Source: Dryomyza anilis (Eukaryota; Arthropoda; Insecta; Diptera; Dryomyzidae). Taken from it: a stretch of DNA of 64,000 nucleotides. The notes under the pieces were generated by a model, which was not told the origin of the DNA, searched no databases, and worked only from the letters and a program-made list of their open reading frames with translations. Location of the stretch: assembly GCA_951804985.1 (NCBI GenBank), contig OX638135.1, positions 6,724,659 to 6,788,658 on the forward strand. Reading direction: 5' to 3'. Positions 1 through 11,015 of this stretch are shown here, piece after piece. How positions within the stretch are numbered: position 1 is the stretch's first letter; each line of letters begins with the position of its first letter. The translations under genes and the position numbers were made by a program.

Positions 1-495
1 ATCAAAAAGATCAAAAAGATCAAAAAGATCAAAAAGATCAAAAAGATCAAAAAGATCAAAAAGATCAAAAAGATCAAAAAGATCAAAAAGATCAAAAAGA
101 TCAAAAAGATCAAAAAGATCAAAAAGATCAAAAAGATCAAAAAGATCAAAAAGATCAAAAAGATCAAAAAGATCAAAAAGATCAAAAAGATCAAAAAGAT
201 CAAAAAGATCAAAAAGATCAAAAAGATCAAAAAGATCAAAAAGATCAAAAAGATCAAAAAGATCAAAAAGATCAAAAAGATCAAAAAGATCAAAAAGATC
301 AAAAAGATCAAAAAGATCAAAAAGATCAAAAAGATCAAAAAGATCAAAAAGATCAAAAAGATCAAAAAGATCAAAAAGATCAAAAAGATCAAAAAGATCA
401 AAAAGATCAAAAAGATCAAAAAGATCAAAAAGATCAAAAAGATCAAAAAGATCAAAAAGATCAAAAAGATCAAAAAGATCAAAAAGATCAAAAAG
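1..495 (+). repeat. Pure run of 55 canonical monomers
   Basis: Exactly 55 perfect ATCAAAAAG units lead from the window edge to the first L-P header at 496. The array therefore continues to the left of the window. The run resembles the long N runs that precede W units in the core (50-75 monomers). Confidence 0.97.
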
Positions 496-1159
496 ATCTA
501 AAGACCAAAAAGATCAAAAAGATCATAGAGATCAAAAAGATCAAAAAGATCATAGAGATCAAAAAGATCAAAAAGATCAAAGAGATCAAAGAGATCAAAA
601 AGATCAAAAAGATCAAAAAGATCAAAAAGATCAAAAAGATCAAAAAGATCAAAAAGATCAAAAAGATCAAAAAGATCAAAAAGATCAAAAAGATCAAAAA
701 GATCAAAAAGATCAAAAAGATCAAAAAGATCAAAAAGATCAAAAAGATCAAAAAGATCAAAAAGATCAAAAAGATCAAAAAGATCAAAAAGATCAAAAAG
801 ATCAAAAAGATCAAAAAGATCAAAAAGATCAAAAAGATCAAAAAGATCAAAAAGATCAAAAAGATCAAAAAGATCAAAAAGATCAAAAAGATCAAAAAGA
901 TCAAAAAGATCAAAAAGATCAAAAAGATCAAAAAGATCAAAAAGATCAAAAAGATCAAAAAGATCAATAAGATCAAAAAGATCAAAAAGATCAAAAAGAT
1001 CAAAAAGATCAAAAAGATCAAAGAGATCAAAAAGATCAAAAAGATCAAAAATATCAAAAATATCAAAAAGATCCAAAAGATCAAAAAGATCAAAAAGATC
1101 AAAAAGATCAAAAAAAACAAAGAGATCAAAAAGATCAAAAAGATCACAAGATCACAAAG
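496..1159 (+). repeat. U block 1 (L-P-N-U-N-N-U-N-N-R-R)
   Basis: The header L at 496 and P at 504 are followed by U (ATCATAGAG) at 522 and 549 and R at 576 and 585, then a long N run. Near the right end lie ATCAATAAG, R, two Y units, E at 1071 and a short B/R phrase. The block closes with K-H at 1143-1159. U occurs only here, at 3904 and at 58042, so this is a member of a three-copy block family found at both sides of the window. AGATCT, created by each L, is at 494-499. Confidence 0.9.
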
Positions 1160-3399
1160 ATCTAAAGACCAAAAAGATCAAAAAGATCAAAGAGATCAAA
1201 AAGATCAAAAAGATCAAAAAGATCAAAAAGATCCAAAAGATCAAAAAAATCAAAGAGATCAAAAAAATCAAAAAAATCAAAAAGATCAAAAAGATCAAAA
1301 AGATCAAAAAGATCAAAAAGATCAAAAATATCAAAAAGATCACAAGATCACAAAGATCTAAAGACCAAAAAGATCAAAAAGATCAAAAAGATCAAAAAAA
1401 TCAAAAAAATCAAAAAGACCAAAAACATCAAAAAGATCAAAAAGATCAAAAAGATCAAAAAGATCAAAGAGATTAAAAAGATCAAAAAGATCAAAAAGAT
1501 CAAAAAGATCAAAAAGATCAAAAAGATCAAAAAGATCAAAAAGATCAAAAAGATCAAATAGATCAAAAAGATCAAAAAGATCAAAAAGATCAAAAAGATC
1601 AAAAAGATCAAAAAGATCAAAAAGATCAAAAAGATCAAAAAGATCAAAAAGATCAAAAAGATCAAAAAGATCAAAAAGATCAAAAAGATCAAAAAGATCA
1701 AAAAGATCAAAAATATCAAAAAGATCACAAGATCACAAAGATCTAAAGACCAAAAAGATCAAAAAGATCAAAAAGATCAAAAAGATCAAAAAGATCAAAA
1801 AGATCAAAAAGATCAAAAAGATCAAAAAGATCAAAAAGATCAAAAAGATCAAAAAGATCAAAAAGATCAAAAAGATCAAAAAGATCAAAAAGATCAAAAA
1901 GATCAAAAAGATCAAAAAGATCAAAAAGATCAAAAAGATCAAAAAGATCAAAAAGATCAAAAAGATCAAAAAGATCAAAAAGATCAAAAAGATCAAAAAT
2001 ATCAAAAAGATCACAAGATCACAAAGATCTAAAGACCAAAAAGATCAAAAAGATCAAAAAGATCAAAAAGATCAAAAAGATCAAAAAGATCAAAAAGATC
2101 AAAAAGATCAAAAAGATCAAAAAGATCAAAAAGATCAAAAAGATCAAAAAGATCAAAAAGATCAAAAAGATCAAAAAGATCAAAAAGATCAAAAAGATCA
2201 AAAAGATCAAAAAGATCAAAAAGATCAAAAAGATCAAAAAGATCAAAAAGATCAAAAAGATCAAAAAGATCAAAAAGATCAAAAAGATCAAAAAGATCAA
2301 AAAGATCAAAAAGATCAAAAAGATCAAAAAGATCAAAAAGATCAAAAAGATCAAAAAGATCAAAAAGATCAAAAAGATCAAAAAGATCAAAAATATCAAA
2401 AAGATCAAAAAGATCAAAAAGATCAAAAAGATCAACAAGATCAAAAAGATCAAAAAGATCAAAAAGATCAAAAAGATCAAAAAGATCAAAAATATCAAAA
2501 AGATCACAAGATCACAAAGATCTAAAGACCAAAAAGATCAAAAAGATCAAAAAGATCAAAAAGATCAAAAAGATCAAAAAGATCAAAAAGATCAAAAAGA
2601 TCAAAAAGATCAAAAAGATCAAAAAGATCAAAAAGATCAAAAAGATCAAAAAGATCAAAAAGATCAAAAAGATCAAAAAGATCAAAAAGATCAAAAAGAT
2701 CAAAAAGATCAAAAAGATCAAAAAGATCAAAAAGATCAAAAAGATCAAAAAGATCAAAAAGATCAAAAAGATCAAAAAGATCAAAAAGATCAAAAAGATC
2801 AAAAAGATCAAAAAGATCAAAAAGATCAAAAAGATCAAAAAGATCAAAAAGATCAAAAAGATCAAAAAGATCAAAAAGATCAAAAAGATCAAAAAGATCA
2901 AAAAGATCAAAAAGATCAAAAAGATCAAAAAGATCAAAAAGATCAAAAAGATCAAAAAGATCAAAAAGATCAAAAAGATCAAAAAGATCAAAAAGATCAA
3001 AAAGATCAAAAAGATCAAAAAGATCAAAAAGATCAAAAAGATCACAAAGATCTAAAGACCAAAAAGATCAAAAATATCAAAAAGATCAAAAAGATCAAAA
3101 AGATCAAAAAGATCAAAAAGATCAAAAAGATCAAAAAGATCAAAAAGATCAAAAAGATCAAAAAGATCAAAAAGATCAAAAAGATCAAAAAGATCAAAAA
3201 GATCAAAAAGATCAAAAAGATCAAAAAGATCAAAAAGATCAAAAAGATCAAAAAGATCAAAAAGATCAAAAAGATCAAAAAGATCAAAAAGATAAAAAAG
3301 ATCAAAAAGATCAAAAAGATCAAAAAGATCAAAAAGATCAAAAAGATCAAAAAGATCAAAAAGATCAAAAAGATCAAAAAGATCAAAAAGATCAAAAAG
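1160..3399 (+). repeat. Six L-P-headed blocks of irregular length, most preceded by K-H
   Basis: L-P headers lie at 1160, 1356, 1741, 2027, 2520 and 3050. All but the last follow K-H (ATCACAAG then ATCACAAAG); the last follows H alone. Spacings are 196, 385, 286, 493, 530 and 350 bp, so the header is conserved while the N run after it varies. The first block has E-B-R-B-B (from 1231) and the second B-B-N followed by ACCAAAAAC (1391-1426), partial forms of the B/R cassette. The blocks from 1741 on are nearly pure N. Each block adds one or two 8-bp units, which move the 9-bp register and any reading frame. Confidence 0.9.
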
Positions 3400-3903
3400 A
3401 TCTAAAGACCAAAAAGATCAAAAAGATCAAAAAGATCAAAAAGATCAAAAAGATCAAAAAGATCAAAGAGATCAAAAAGATCAAAAAGATCAAAGAGATC
3501 AAAAAGATCAAAAAGATCAAAAATATCAAAAAGATCAAAAAGATCAAAAAGATCAAAAAGATCAAAAAGATCAAAAAGATCAAAAAGATCAAAGAGATCA
3601 AAAAGATCAAAAATATCAAAGAGATCAAAATGATCAAAAAGATCAAAAAGATCAAAAAGATCAAAAAAGATCAAAAAGATCAAAAAGATCAAAAAGATCA
3701 AAAAGATCTAAAAGATCAAAAAGATCAAAAAGATCAAAAAGATCAAAAAGATCAAAAAGATCAAAAAGATCAAAAAGATCAAAAAGATCAAAAAGATCAA
3801 AAAGATCAAAAAGATCAAAAAGATCAAAAAGATCAAAAAGATCAAAAAGATCAAAAAGATCAAAAAGATCAAAAAGATCAAAAAGATCAAAAAGATCAAA
3901 AAG
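3400..3903 (+). repeat. R/M block with a 10-bp unit and F
   Basis: After L-P at 3400 come several R units, then the phrase R (3615), M (3624), three N, one 10-bp unit ATCAAAAAAG (3660-3669), four N, F (ATCTAAAAG, 3706) and 21 N up to the next header. The same order (R, M, N run, 10-bp unit, F, N run, U block) occurs at 57429-58110, nearly 54 kb away, so the two are related by duplication. Confidence 0.85.
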
Positions 3904-4586
3904 ATCTAAAGACCAAAAAGATCAAAAAGATCATAGAGATCAAAAAGATCATAGAGATCAAAAAGATCAAAAAGATCAAAGAGATCAAAGAGATCAAAAA
4001 GATCAAAAAGATCAAAAAGATCAAAAAGATCAAAAAGATCAAAAAGATCAAAAAGATCAAAAAGATCAAAAAGATCAAAAAGATCAAAAAGATCAAAAAG
4101 ATCAAAAAGATCAAAAAGATCAAAAAGATCAAAAAGATCAAAAAGATCAAAAAGATCAAAAAGATCAAAAAGATCAAAAAGATCAAAAAGATCAAAAAGA
4201 TCAAAAAGATCAAAAAGATCAAAAAGATCAAAAAGATCAAAAAGATCAAAAAGATCAAAAAGATCAAAAAGATCAAAAAGATCAAAAAGATCAAAAAGAT
4301 CAAAAAGATCAAAAAGATCAAAAAGATCAAAAAGATCAAAAAGATCAAAAAGATCAAAAAGATCAAAAAGATCAAAAAGATCAAAAAGATCAAAAAGATC
4401 AAAAAGATCAAAAAGATCAAAAAGATCAAAAAGATCAAAAAGATCAAAAAGATCAAAAAGATCAAAAAGATCAAAAAGATCAAAGAGATCAAAAAGATCA
4501 AAAATATCAAAAAGATCAAAAAGATCCAAAAGATCAAAAAGATCAAAAAGATCAAAGAGATCAAAAAGATCAAAAAGATCACAAAG
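3904..4586 (+). repeat. U block 2 (L-P-N-U-N-U-N-N-R-R)
   Basis: L at 3904 and P at 3912 are followed by U at 3930 and 3948 and R at 3975 and 3984, then a long N run, R, Y and E (4524). It differs from U block 1 by one fewer N between the two U units. It ends with H just before the next L. Confidence 0.9.
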
Positions 4587-4945
4587 ATCTAAAGACCAAA
4601 AAGATCAAAAAGATCAAAGAGATCAAAAAGATCAAAAAGATCAAAAAGATCAAAAAGATCAAAAGGATCCAAAAGATCAAAAAAATCAAAGAGATCAAAA
4701 AAATCAAAAAAATCAAAAACATCAAAAACATCAAAAAGATCAAAAAGATCAAAAAGATCAAAGAGATCAAAAAGATCAAAAAGATCAAAAAGATCAAAAA
4801 GATCAAAAAGATCAAAAAGATCAAAAAGATCAAAAAGATCAAAAAGATCAAAAAGATCAAAAAGATCAAAAAGATCAAAAAGATCAAAAAGATCAAATAG
4901 ATCAAAAATATCAAAAAGATCAAAAAGATCAAAAAGATCAAAAAG

Positions 4946-5035
4946 ATCAAAAAAATCAAAGAGATCAAAAAAATCAAAAAGATCAAAAAAATCAAAGAGA
5001 TCAAAAAAATCAAAAAAATCAAAAAGATCAAAAAC
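4946..5035 (+). repeat. B/R cassette, N-C form
   Basis: Ten monomers in the order B-R-B-N-B-R-B-B-N-C, 90 bp. This is the form in which the last two units still begin ATC. In the core array the same ten-unit cassette ends P-X (ACCAAAAAG, AACAAAAAC), a T-to-C and a T-to-A change at the same two positions. Confidence 0.93.
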
Positions 5036-5609
5036 ATCAAAAAGATCAAAAAGATCAAAAAGATCAAAAAGATCAAAGAGATCAAAAAGATCAAAAAGAT
5101 CAAAAAGATCAAAAAGATCAAAAAGATCAAAAAGATCAAAAAGATCAAAAAGATCAAAAAGATCAAAAAGATCAAAAAGATCAAAAAGATCAAAAAGATC
5201 AAAAAGATCAAAAAGATCAAAAAGATCAAAAAGATCAAAAAGATCAAAAAGATCAAAAAGATCAAAAAGATCAAAAAGATCAAAAAGATCAAAAAGATCA
5301 AAAAGATCAAAAAGATCAAAAAGATCTAAAGACCAAAAAGATAAAAAGATCAAAAAGATCAAAAAGATCAAAAAGATCAAAAAGATCAAAAAGATCAAAA
5401 AGATCAAAAAGATCAAAAAGATCAAAAAGATCAAAAAGATCAAAAAGATCAAAAAGATCAAAAAGATCAAAAAGATCAAAAAGATCAAAAAGATCAAAAA
5501 GATCAAAAAGATCAAAAAGATCAAAAAGATCAAAAAGATCAAAAAGATCAAAAAGATCAAAAAGATCAAAAAGATCAAAAAGATCAAAAAGATCAAAAAG
5601 ATCAAAAAG

Positions 5610-5699
5610 ATCAAAAAAATCAAAGAGATCAAAAAAATCAAAAAGATCAAAAAAATCAAAGAGATCAAAAAAATCAAAAAAATCAAAAAGATCAAAAAC
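5610..5699 (+). repeat. B/R cassette, N-C form, second copy
   Basis: The order B-R-B-N-B-R-B-B-N-C is identical, unit for unit, to the copy at 4946. It is followed by four N and R, as in that copy. Confidence 0.93.
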
Positions 5700-6193
5700 A
5701 TCAAAAAGATCAAAAAGATCAAAAAGATCAAAAAGATCAAAGAGATCAAAAAGATCAAAAAGATCAAAAAGATCAAAAAGATCAAAAAGATCAAAAAGAT
5801 CAAAAAGATCAAAAAGATCAAAAAGATCAAAAAGATCAAAAAGATCAAAAAGATCAAAAAGATCAAAAAGATCAAAAAGATCAAAAAGATCAAAAAGATC
5901 AAAAAGATCAAAAAGATCAAAAAGATCAAAAAGATCAAATAGATCAAAAATATCAAAAAGATCAAAAAGATCAAAAAGATCAAAAAGATCAAAAAGATCA
6001 AAAAGATCAAAAAGATCAAAAAGATCAAAAAGATCAAAAAGATCAAAAAGATCAGAAAGATCAAAAAGATCAAAAAGATCAAAAAGATCAAAAAGATCAA
6101 ACAGATCAAAAAGATCAAAAAGATCAAAAAGATCAGAAAGATCAAAAAGATCAAAAAGATCAAAAATATCAAAAAGATCACAAGATCACAAAG

Positions 6194-7845
6194 ATCTAAA
6201 GACCAAAAAGATCAAAAAGATCAAAAAGATCAAAAAGATCAAAAAGATCAAAAAGATCAAAAAGATCAAAAAGATCAAAGAGATCAAAAAGATCAAAAAG
6301 ATCAAAAATATCAAAAAGATCAAAAAGATCAAAAAGATCAAAAAGATCAAAAAGATCAAAAATATCAAAAAGATCAAAAAGATCAAAAAGATCAAAAAGA
6401 TCAAAAAGATCAAAAAGATCAAAAAGATCAAAAAGATCAAAAAGATCAAAAAGATCAAAAAAATCAAAAAGATCAAAAAGATCAAAAAGATCAAAAAGAT
6501 CAAAAAGATCAAAAAAATCAAAGAGATCAAAAAAATCAAAAAGATCAAAAAAATCAAAGAGATCAAAAAAATCAAAAAGATCAAAAAGATCAAAAAGATC
6601 AAAAAGATCAAAAAGATCAAAAAGATCAAAAAGATCAAAAAGATCAAAAAGATCAAAAAGATCAAAAAGATCAAAAAGATCAAAAAGATCAAAAAGATCA
6701 AAAAGATCAAAAAGATCAAAAAGATCAAAAAGATCAAAAAGATCAAAAAGATCAAAAAGATCAAAAAGATCAAAAAGATCAAAAAGATCAAAAAGATCAA
6801 AAAGATCAAAAAGATCAAAAAGATCAAAAAGATCAAAAAGATCAAAAAGATCAAAAAGATCAAAAAGATCAAAAAGATCAAAAAGATCAAAAAGATCAAA
6901 AAGATCAAAAAGATCAAAAAGATCAAAAAGATCAAAAAGATCAAAAAGATCAAAAAGATCTAAATGATCAAAAAGATCAAAAATATCAAAAAGATCACAA
7001 GATCACAAGATCACAAAGATCTAAAGACCAAAAAGATCAAAAAGATCAAAAAGATCGAAGAGATCAAAAAGATCAAAAATATCAAAAAGATCAAAAAGAT
7101 CAAAAAGATCAACGAGATCAAAAAGATCAAAAAGATCAAAAATATCAAAAAGATCAAAAAGATCAAAAAGATCAAAAAGATCAAAAAGATCAAAAAGATC
7201 AAAAAGATCAAAAAGATCAAAAAGATCAAAAAGATCAAAAAGATCAAAAAGATCAAAAAGATCAAAAAGATCAAAAAGATCAAAAAGATCAAAAAGATCA
7301 AAAAGATCAAAAAGATCAAAAAGATCAAAAAGATCAAAAAGATCAAAAAGATCAAAAAGATCAAAAAGATCAAAAAGATCAAAAAGATCAAAAAGATCAA
7401 AAAGATCAAAAAGATCAAAAAGATCAAAAAGATCAAAAAGATCAAAAAGATCAAAAAGATCAAAAAGATCAAAAAGATCAAAAAGATCAAAAAGATCAAA
7501 AAGATCAAAAAGATCAAAAAGATCAAAAAGATCAAAAAGATCAAAAAGATCAAAAAGATCAAAAAGATCAAAAAGATCAAAAAGATCAAAAAGATCAAAA
7601 AGATCAAAAAGATCAAAAAGATCAAAAAGATCAAAAAGATCAAAAAGATCAAAAAGATCAAAAAGATCAAAAAGATCAAAAAGATCAAAAAGATCAAAAA
7701 GATCAAAAAGATCAAAAAGATCAAAAAGATCAAAAAGATCAAAAAGATCAAAAAGATCAAAAAGATCAAAAAGATCAAAAAGATCTAAATGATCAAAAAG
7801 ATCAAAAAGATCAAAAAGATCAAAAATATCAAAAAGATCACAAAG
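6194..7845 (+). repeat. Transition segment into the 779-bp array
   Basis: Headers are at 6194 and 7019. A shortened cassette B-R-B-N-B-R-B sits at 6508-6570, followed by a long N run. W (6958), N, Y, N, K, K, H, L, P and G (7054) then give the first version of the W/G phrase that zones B and C repeat. ATCAACGAG at 7108 is a singleton. A run of over 60 N follows, then a second W (7783) and H before the first 779-class unit. It shares traits with flank A (no P-X cassette) and with zones B and C (W, G). Confidence 0.85.
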
Positions 7846-10800
7846 ATCTAAAGACCAAAAAGATCAAAAAGATCAAAGAGATCAAAGAGATCAAAAAGAT
7901 CAAAAAGTTCAAAAAGATCAAAAAGATCAAAAATATCAAAAAGATCAAAAAGATCAAAAAGATCAAAAAGATCAAAAAGATCAAAAAGATCAAAAAGATC
8001 AAAAAGATCAAAAAGATCAAAAAGATCAAAAAGATCACAAGATCACAAAGATCTAAAGACCAAAAAGATCAAAAAGATCAAAAAGATCGAAGAGATCAAA
8101 AAGATCAAAAATATCAAAAAGATCAAAAAGATCAAAATGATCAAAAAGATCAAAAAGATCAAAAATATCAAAAAGATCACAAAGATCTAAAGACCAAAAA
8201 GATCAAAAAGATCAAAGAGATCAAAGAGATCAAAAAGATCAAAAATATCAAAAAGATCAAGAAGATCAAAAATATCAAAAAGATCAAAAAGATCAAAAAG
8301 ATCAAAGAGATCAAAAAGATCAAAAAGATCAAAAAGATCAAAAAGATCAAAAAGATCAAAAAGATCAAAAAGATCAAAAAGATCAAAAAGATCAAAAAGA
8401 TCAAAAAGATCAAAAAGATCAAAAAGATCAAAAAGATCAAAAATATCAAAAAGATCAAAAAGATCAAAAATATCAAAAAGATCAAAAAGATCAAAAAGAT
8501 CAAAAAGATCAAAAAGATCAAAAAGATCAAAAAGATCAAAAAGATCAAAAAGATCAAAAAGATCAAAAAGATCAAAAAGATCAAAAAGATCAAAAAGATC
8601 AAAAAGATCAAAAAGATCTAAATGATCAAAATGATCAAAAAGATCAAAAAGATCAAAAATATCAAAAAGATCACAAAGATCTAAAGACCAAAAAGATCAA
8701 AAAGATCAAAGAGATCAAAGAGATCAAAAAGATCAAAAAGTTCAAAAAGATCAAAAAGATCAAAAATATCAAAAAGATCAAAAAGATCAAAAAGATCAAA
8801 AAGATCAAAAAGATCAAAAAGATCAAAAAGATCAAAAAGATCAAAAAGATCAAAAAGATCACAAGATCACAAAGATCTAAAGACCAAAAAGATCAAAAAG
8901 ATCAAAAAGATCGAAGAGATCAAAAAGATCAAAAATATCAAAAAGATCAAAAAGATCAAAATGATCAAAAAGATCAAAAAGATCAAAAATATCAAAAAGA
9001 TCACAAAGATCTAAAGACCAAAAAGATCAAAAAGATCAAAGAGATCAAAGAGATCAAAAAGATCAAAAATATCAAAAAGATCAAGAAGATCAAAAATATC
9101 AAAAAGATCAAAAAGATCAAAAAGATCAAAGAGATCAAAAAGATCAAAAAGATCAAAAAGATCAAAAAGATCAAAAAGATCAAAAAGATCAAAAAGATCA
9201 AAAAGATCAAAAAGATCAAAAAGATCAAAAAGATCAAAAATATCAAAAAGATCAAAAAGATCAAAAATATCAAAAAGATCAAAAAGATCAAAAAGATCAA
9301 AAAGATCAAAAAGATCAAAAAGATCAAAAAGATCAAAAAGATCAAAAAGATCAAAAAGATCAAAAAGATCAAAAAGATCAAAAAGATCAAAAAGATCTAA
9401 ATGATCAAAATGATCAAAAAGATCAAAAAGATCAAAAATATCAAAAAGATCACAAAGATCTAAAGACCAAAAAGATCAAAAAGATCAAAGAGATCAAAGA
9501 GATCAAAAAGATCAAAAAGTTCAAAAAGATCAAAAAGATCAAAAATATCAAAAAGATCAAAAAGATCAAAAAGATCAAAAAGATCAAAAAGATCAAAAAG
9601 ATCAAAAAGATCAAAAAGATCAAAAAGATCAAAAAGATCACAAGATCACAAAGATCTAAAGACCAAAAAGATCAAAAAGATCAAAAAGATCGAAGAGATC
9701 AAAAAGATCAAAAATATCAAAAAGATCAAAAAGATCAAAATGATCAAAAAGATCAAAAAGATCAAAAATATCAAAAAGATCACAAAGATCTAAAGACCAA
9801 AAAGATCAAAAAGATCAAAGAGATCAAAGAGATCAAAAAGATCAAAAATATCAAAAAGATCAAGAAGATCAAAAATATCAAAAAGATCAAAAAGATCAAA
9901 AAGATCAAAGAGATCAAAAAGATCAAAAAGATCAAAAAGATCAAAAAGATCAAAAAGATCAAAAAGATCAAAAAGATCAAAAAGATCAAAAAGATCAAAA
10001 AGATCAAAAAGATCAAAAATATCAAAAAGATCAAAAAGATCAAAAATATCAAAAAGATCAAAAAGATCAAAAAGATCAAAAAGATCAAAAAGATCAAAAA
10101 GATCAAAAAGATCAAAAAGATCAAAAAGATCAAAAAGATCAAAAAGATCAAAAAGATCAAAAAGATCAAAAAGATCTAAATGATCAAAATGATCAAAAAG
10201 ATCAAAAAGATCAAAAATATCAAAAAGATCACAAAGATCTAAAGACCAAAAAGATCAAAAAGATCAAAGAGATCAAAGAGATCAAAAAGATCAAAAAGTT
10301 CAAAAAGATCAAAAAGATCAAAAATATCAAAAAGATCAAAAAGATCAAAAAGATCAAAAAGATCAAAAAGATCAAAAAGATCAAAAAGATCAAAAAGATC
10401 AAAAAGATCAAAAAGATCAAAAAGATCACAAGATCACAAAGATCTAAAGACCAAAAAGATCAAAAAGATCAAAAAGATCGAAGAGATCAAAAAGATCAAA
10501 AATATCAAAAATATCAAAAAGATCAAAATGATCAAAAAGATCAAAAAGATCAAAAATATCAAAAAGATCACAAAGATCTAAAGACCAAAAAGATCAAAAA
10601 GATCAAAGAGATCAAAGAGATCAAAAAGATCAAAAATATCAAAAAGATCAAGAAGATCAAAAATATCAAAAAGATCAAAAAGATCAAAAAGATCAAAGAG
10701 ATCAAAAAGATCAAAAAGATCAAAAAGATCAAAAAGATCAAAAAGATCAAAAAGATCAAAAAGATCAAAAAGATCAAAAAGATCAAAAAGATCAAAAAGA

Positions 10801-11015
10801 TCAAAAATATCAAAAAGATCAAAAAGATCAAAAATATCAAAAAGATCAAAAAGATCAAAAAGATCAAAAAGATCAAAAAGATCAAAAAGATCAAAAAGAT
10901 CAAAAAGATCAAAAAGATCAAAAAGATCAAAAAGATCAAAAAGATCAAAAAGATCTAAATGATCAAAATGATCAAAAAGATCAAAAAGATCAAAAATATC
11001 AAAAAGATCACAAAG
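7846..11015 (+). repeat. Higher-order repeat, unit 779 bp, four tandem copies
   Basis: Copies start at L 7846, 8679, 9458 and 10237, and the next start is 11016, giving lengths of 833, 779, 779 and 779 bp. Three independent landmarks give the same period: V at 7908, 8741, 9520, 10299 and 11078; W at 8616, 9395, 10174 and 10953; and the L headers. Each unit has three sub-blocks: L-P-N-R-R-N-N-V (205 or 196 bp), then K-H-L-P-N-N-G to M (134 bp), then L-P-N-R-R with ATCAAGAAG, Y, R, W and M (494, 449 or 440 bp). 779 equals 87 x 9 minus 4, matching one K and three L of 8 bp. Length changes are whole monomers. The unit corresponds to the first module of the zone C repeat, so this is a local amplification. 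Confidence 0.95.

Larger units (their letters stand above)
4587..6193 (+). repeat. Flank A blocks rich in B/R phrases
   Basis: Headers are at 4587 and 5324. The first block carries E-B-R-B-B-C-C (4667-4729) and then a full B/R cassette (4946-5035). The second begins L-P-D (D at 5341-5348), the only L-P-D not followed by R, and holds a second full cassette (5610-5699). The cassette starts are 664 bp apart, so the surrounding segment is probably a tandem duplication. ATCAAATAG followed by Y is seen near 4893 and 5937 and supports that reading. Confidence 0.85.

Noticed and set aside
7846..11015. Possible CRISPR array (regular repeats)
   Set aside because: There are no unique spacers. What lies between repeats is more of the same 9-bp monomer, and there are no cas genes.
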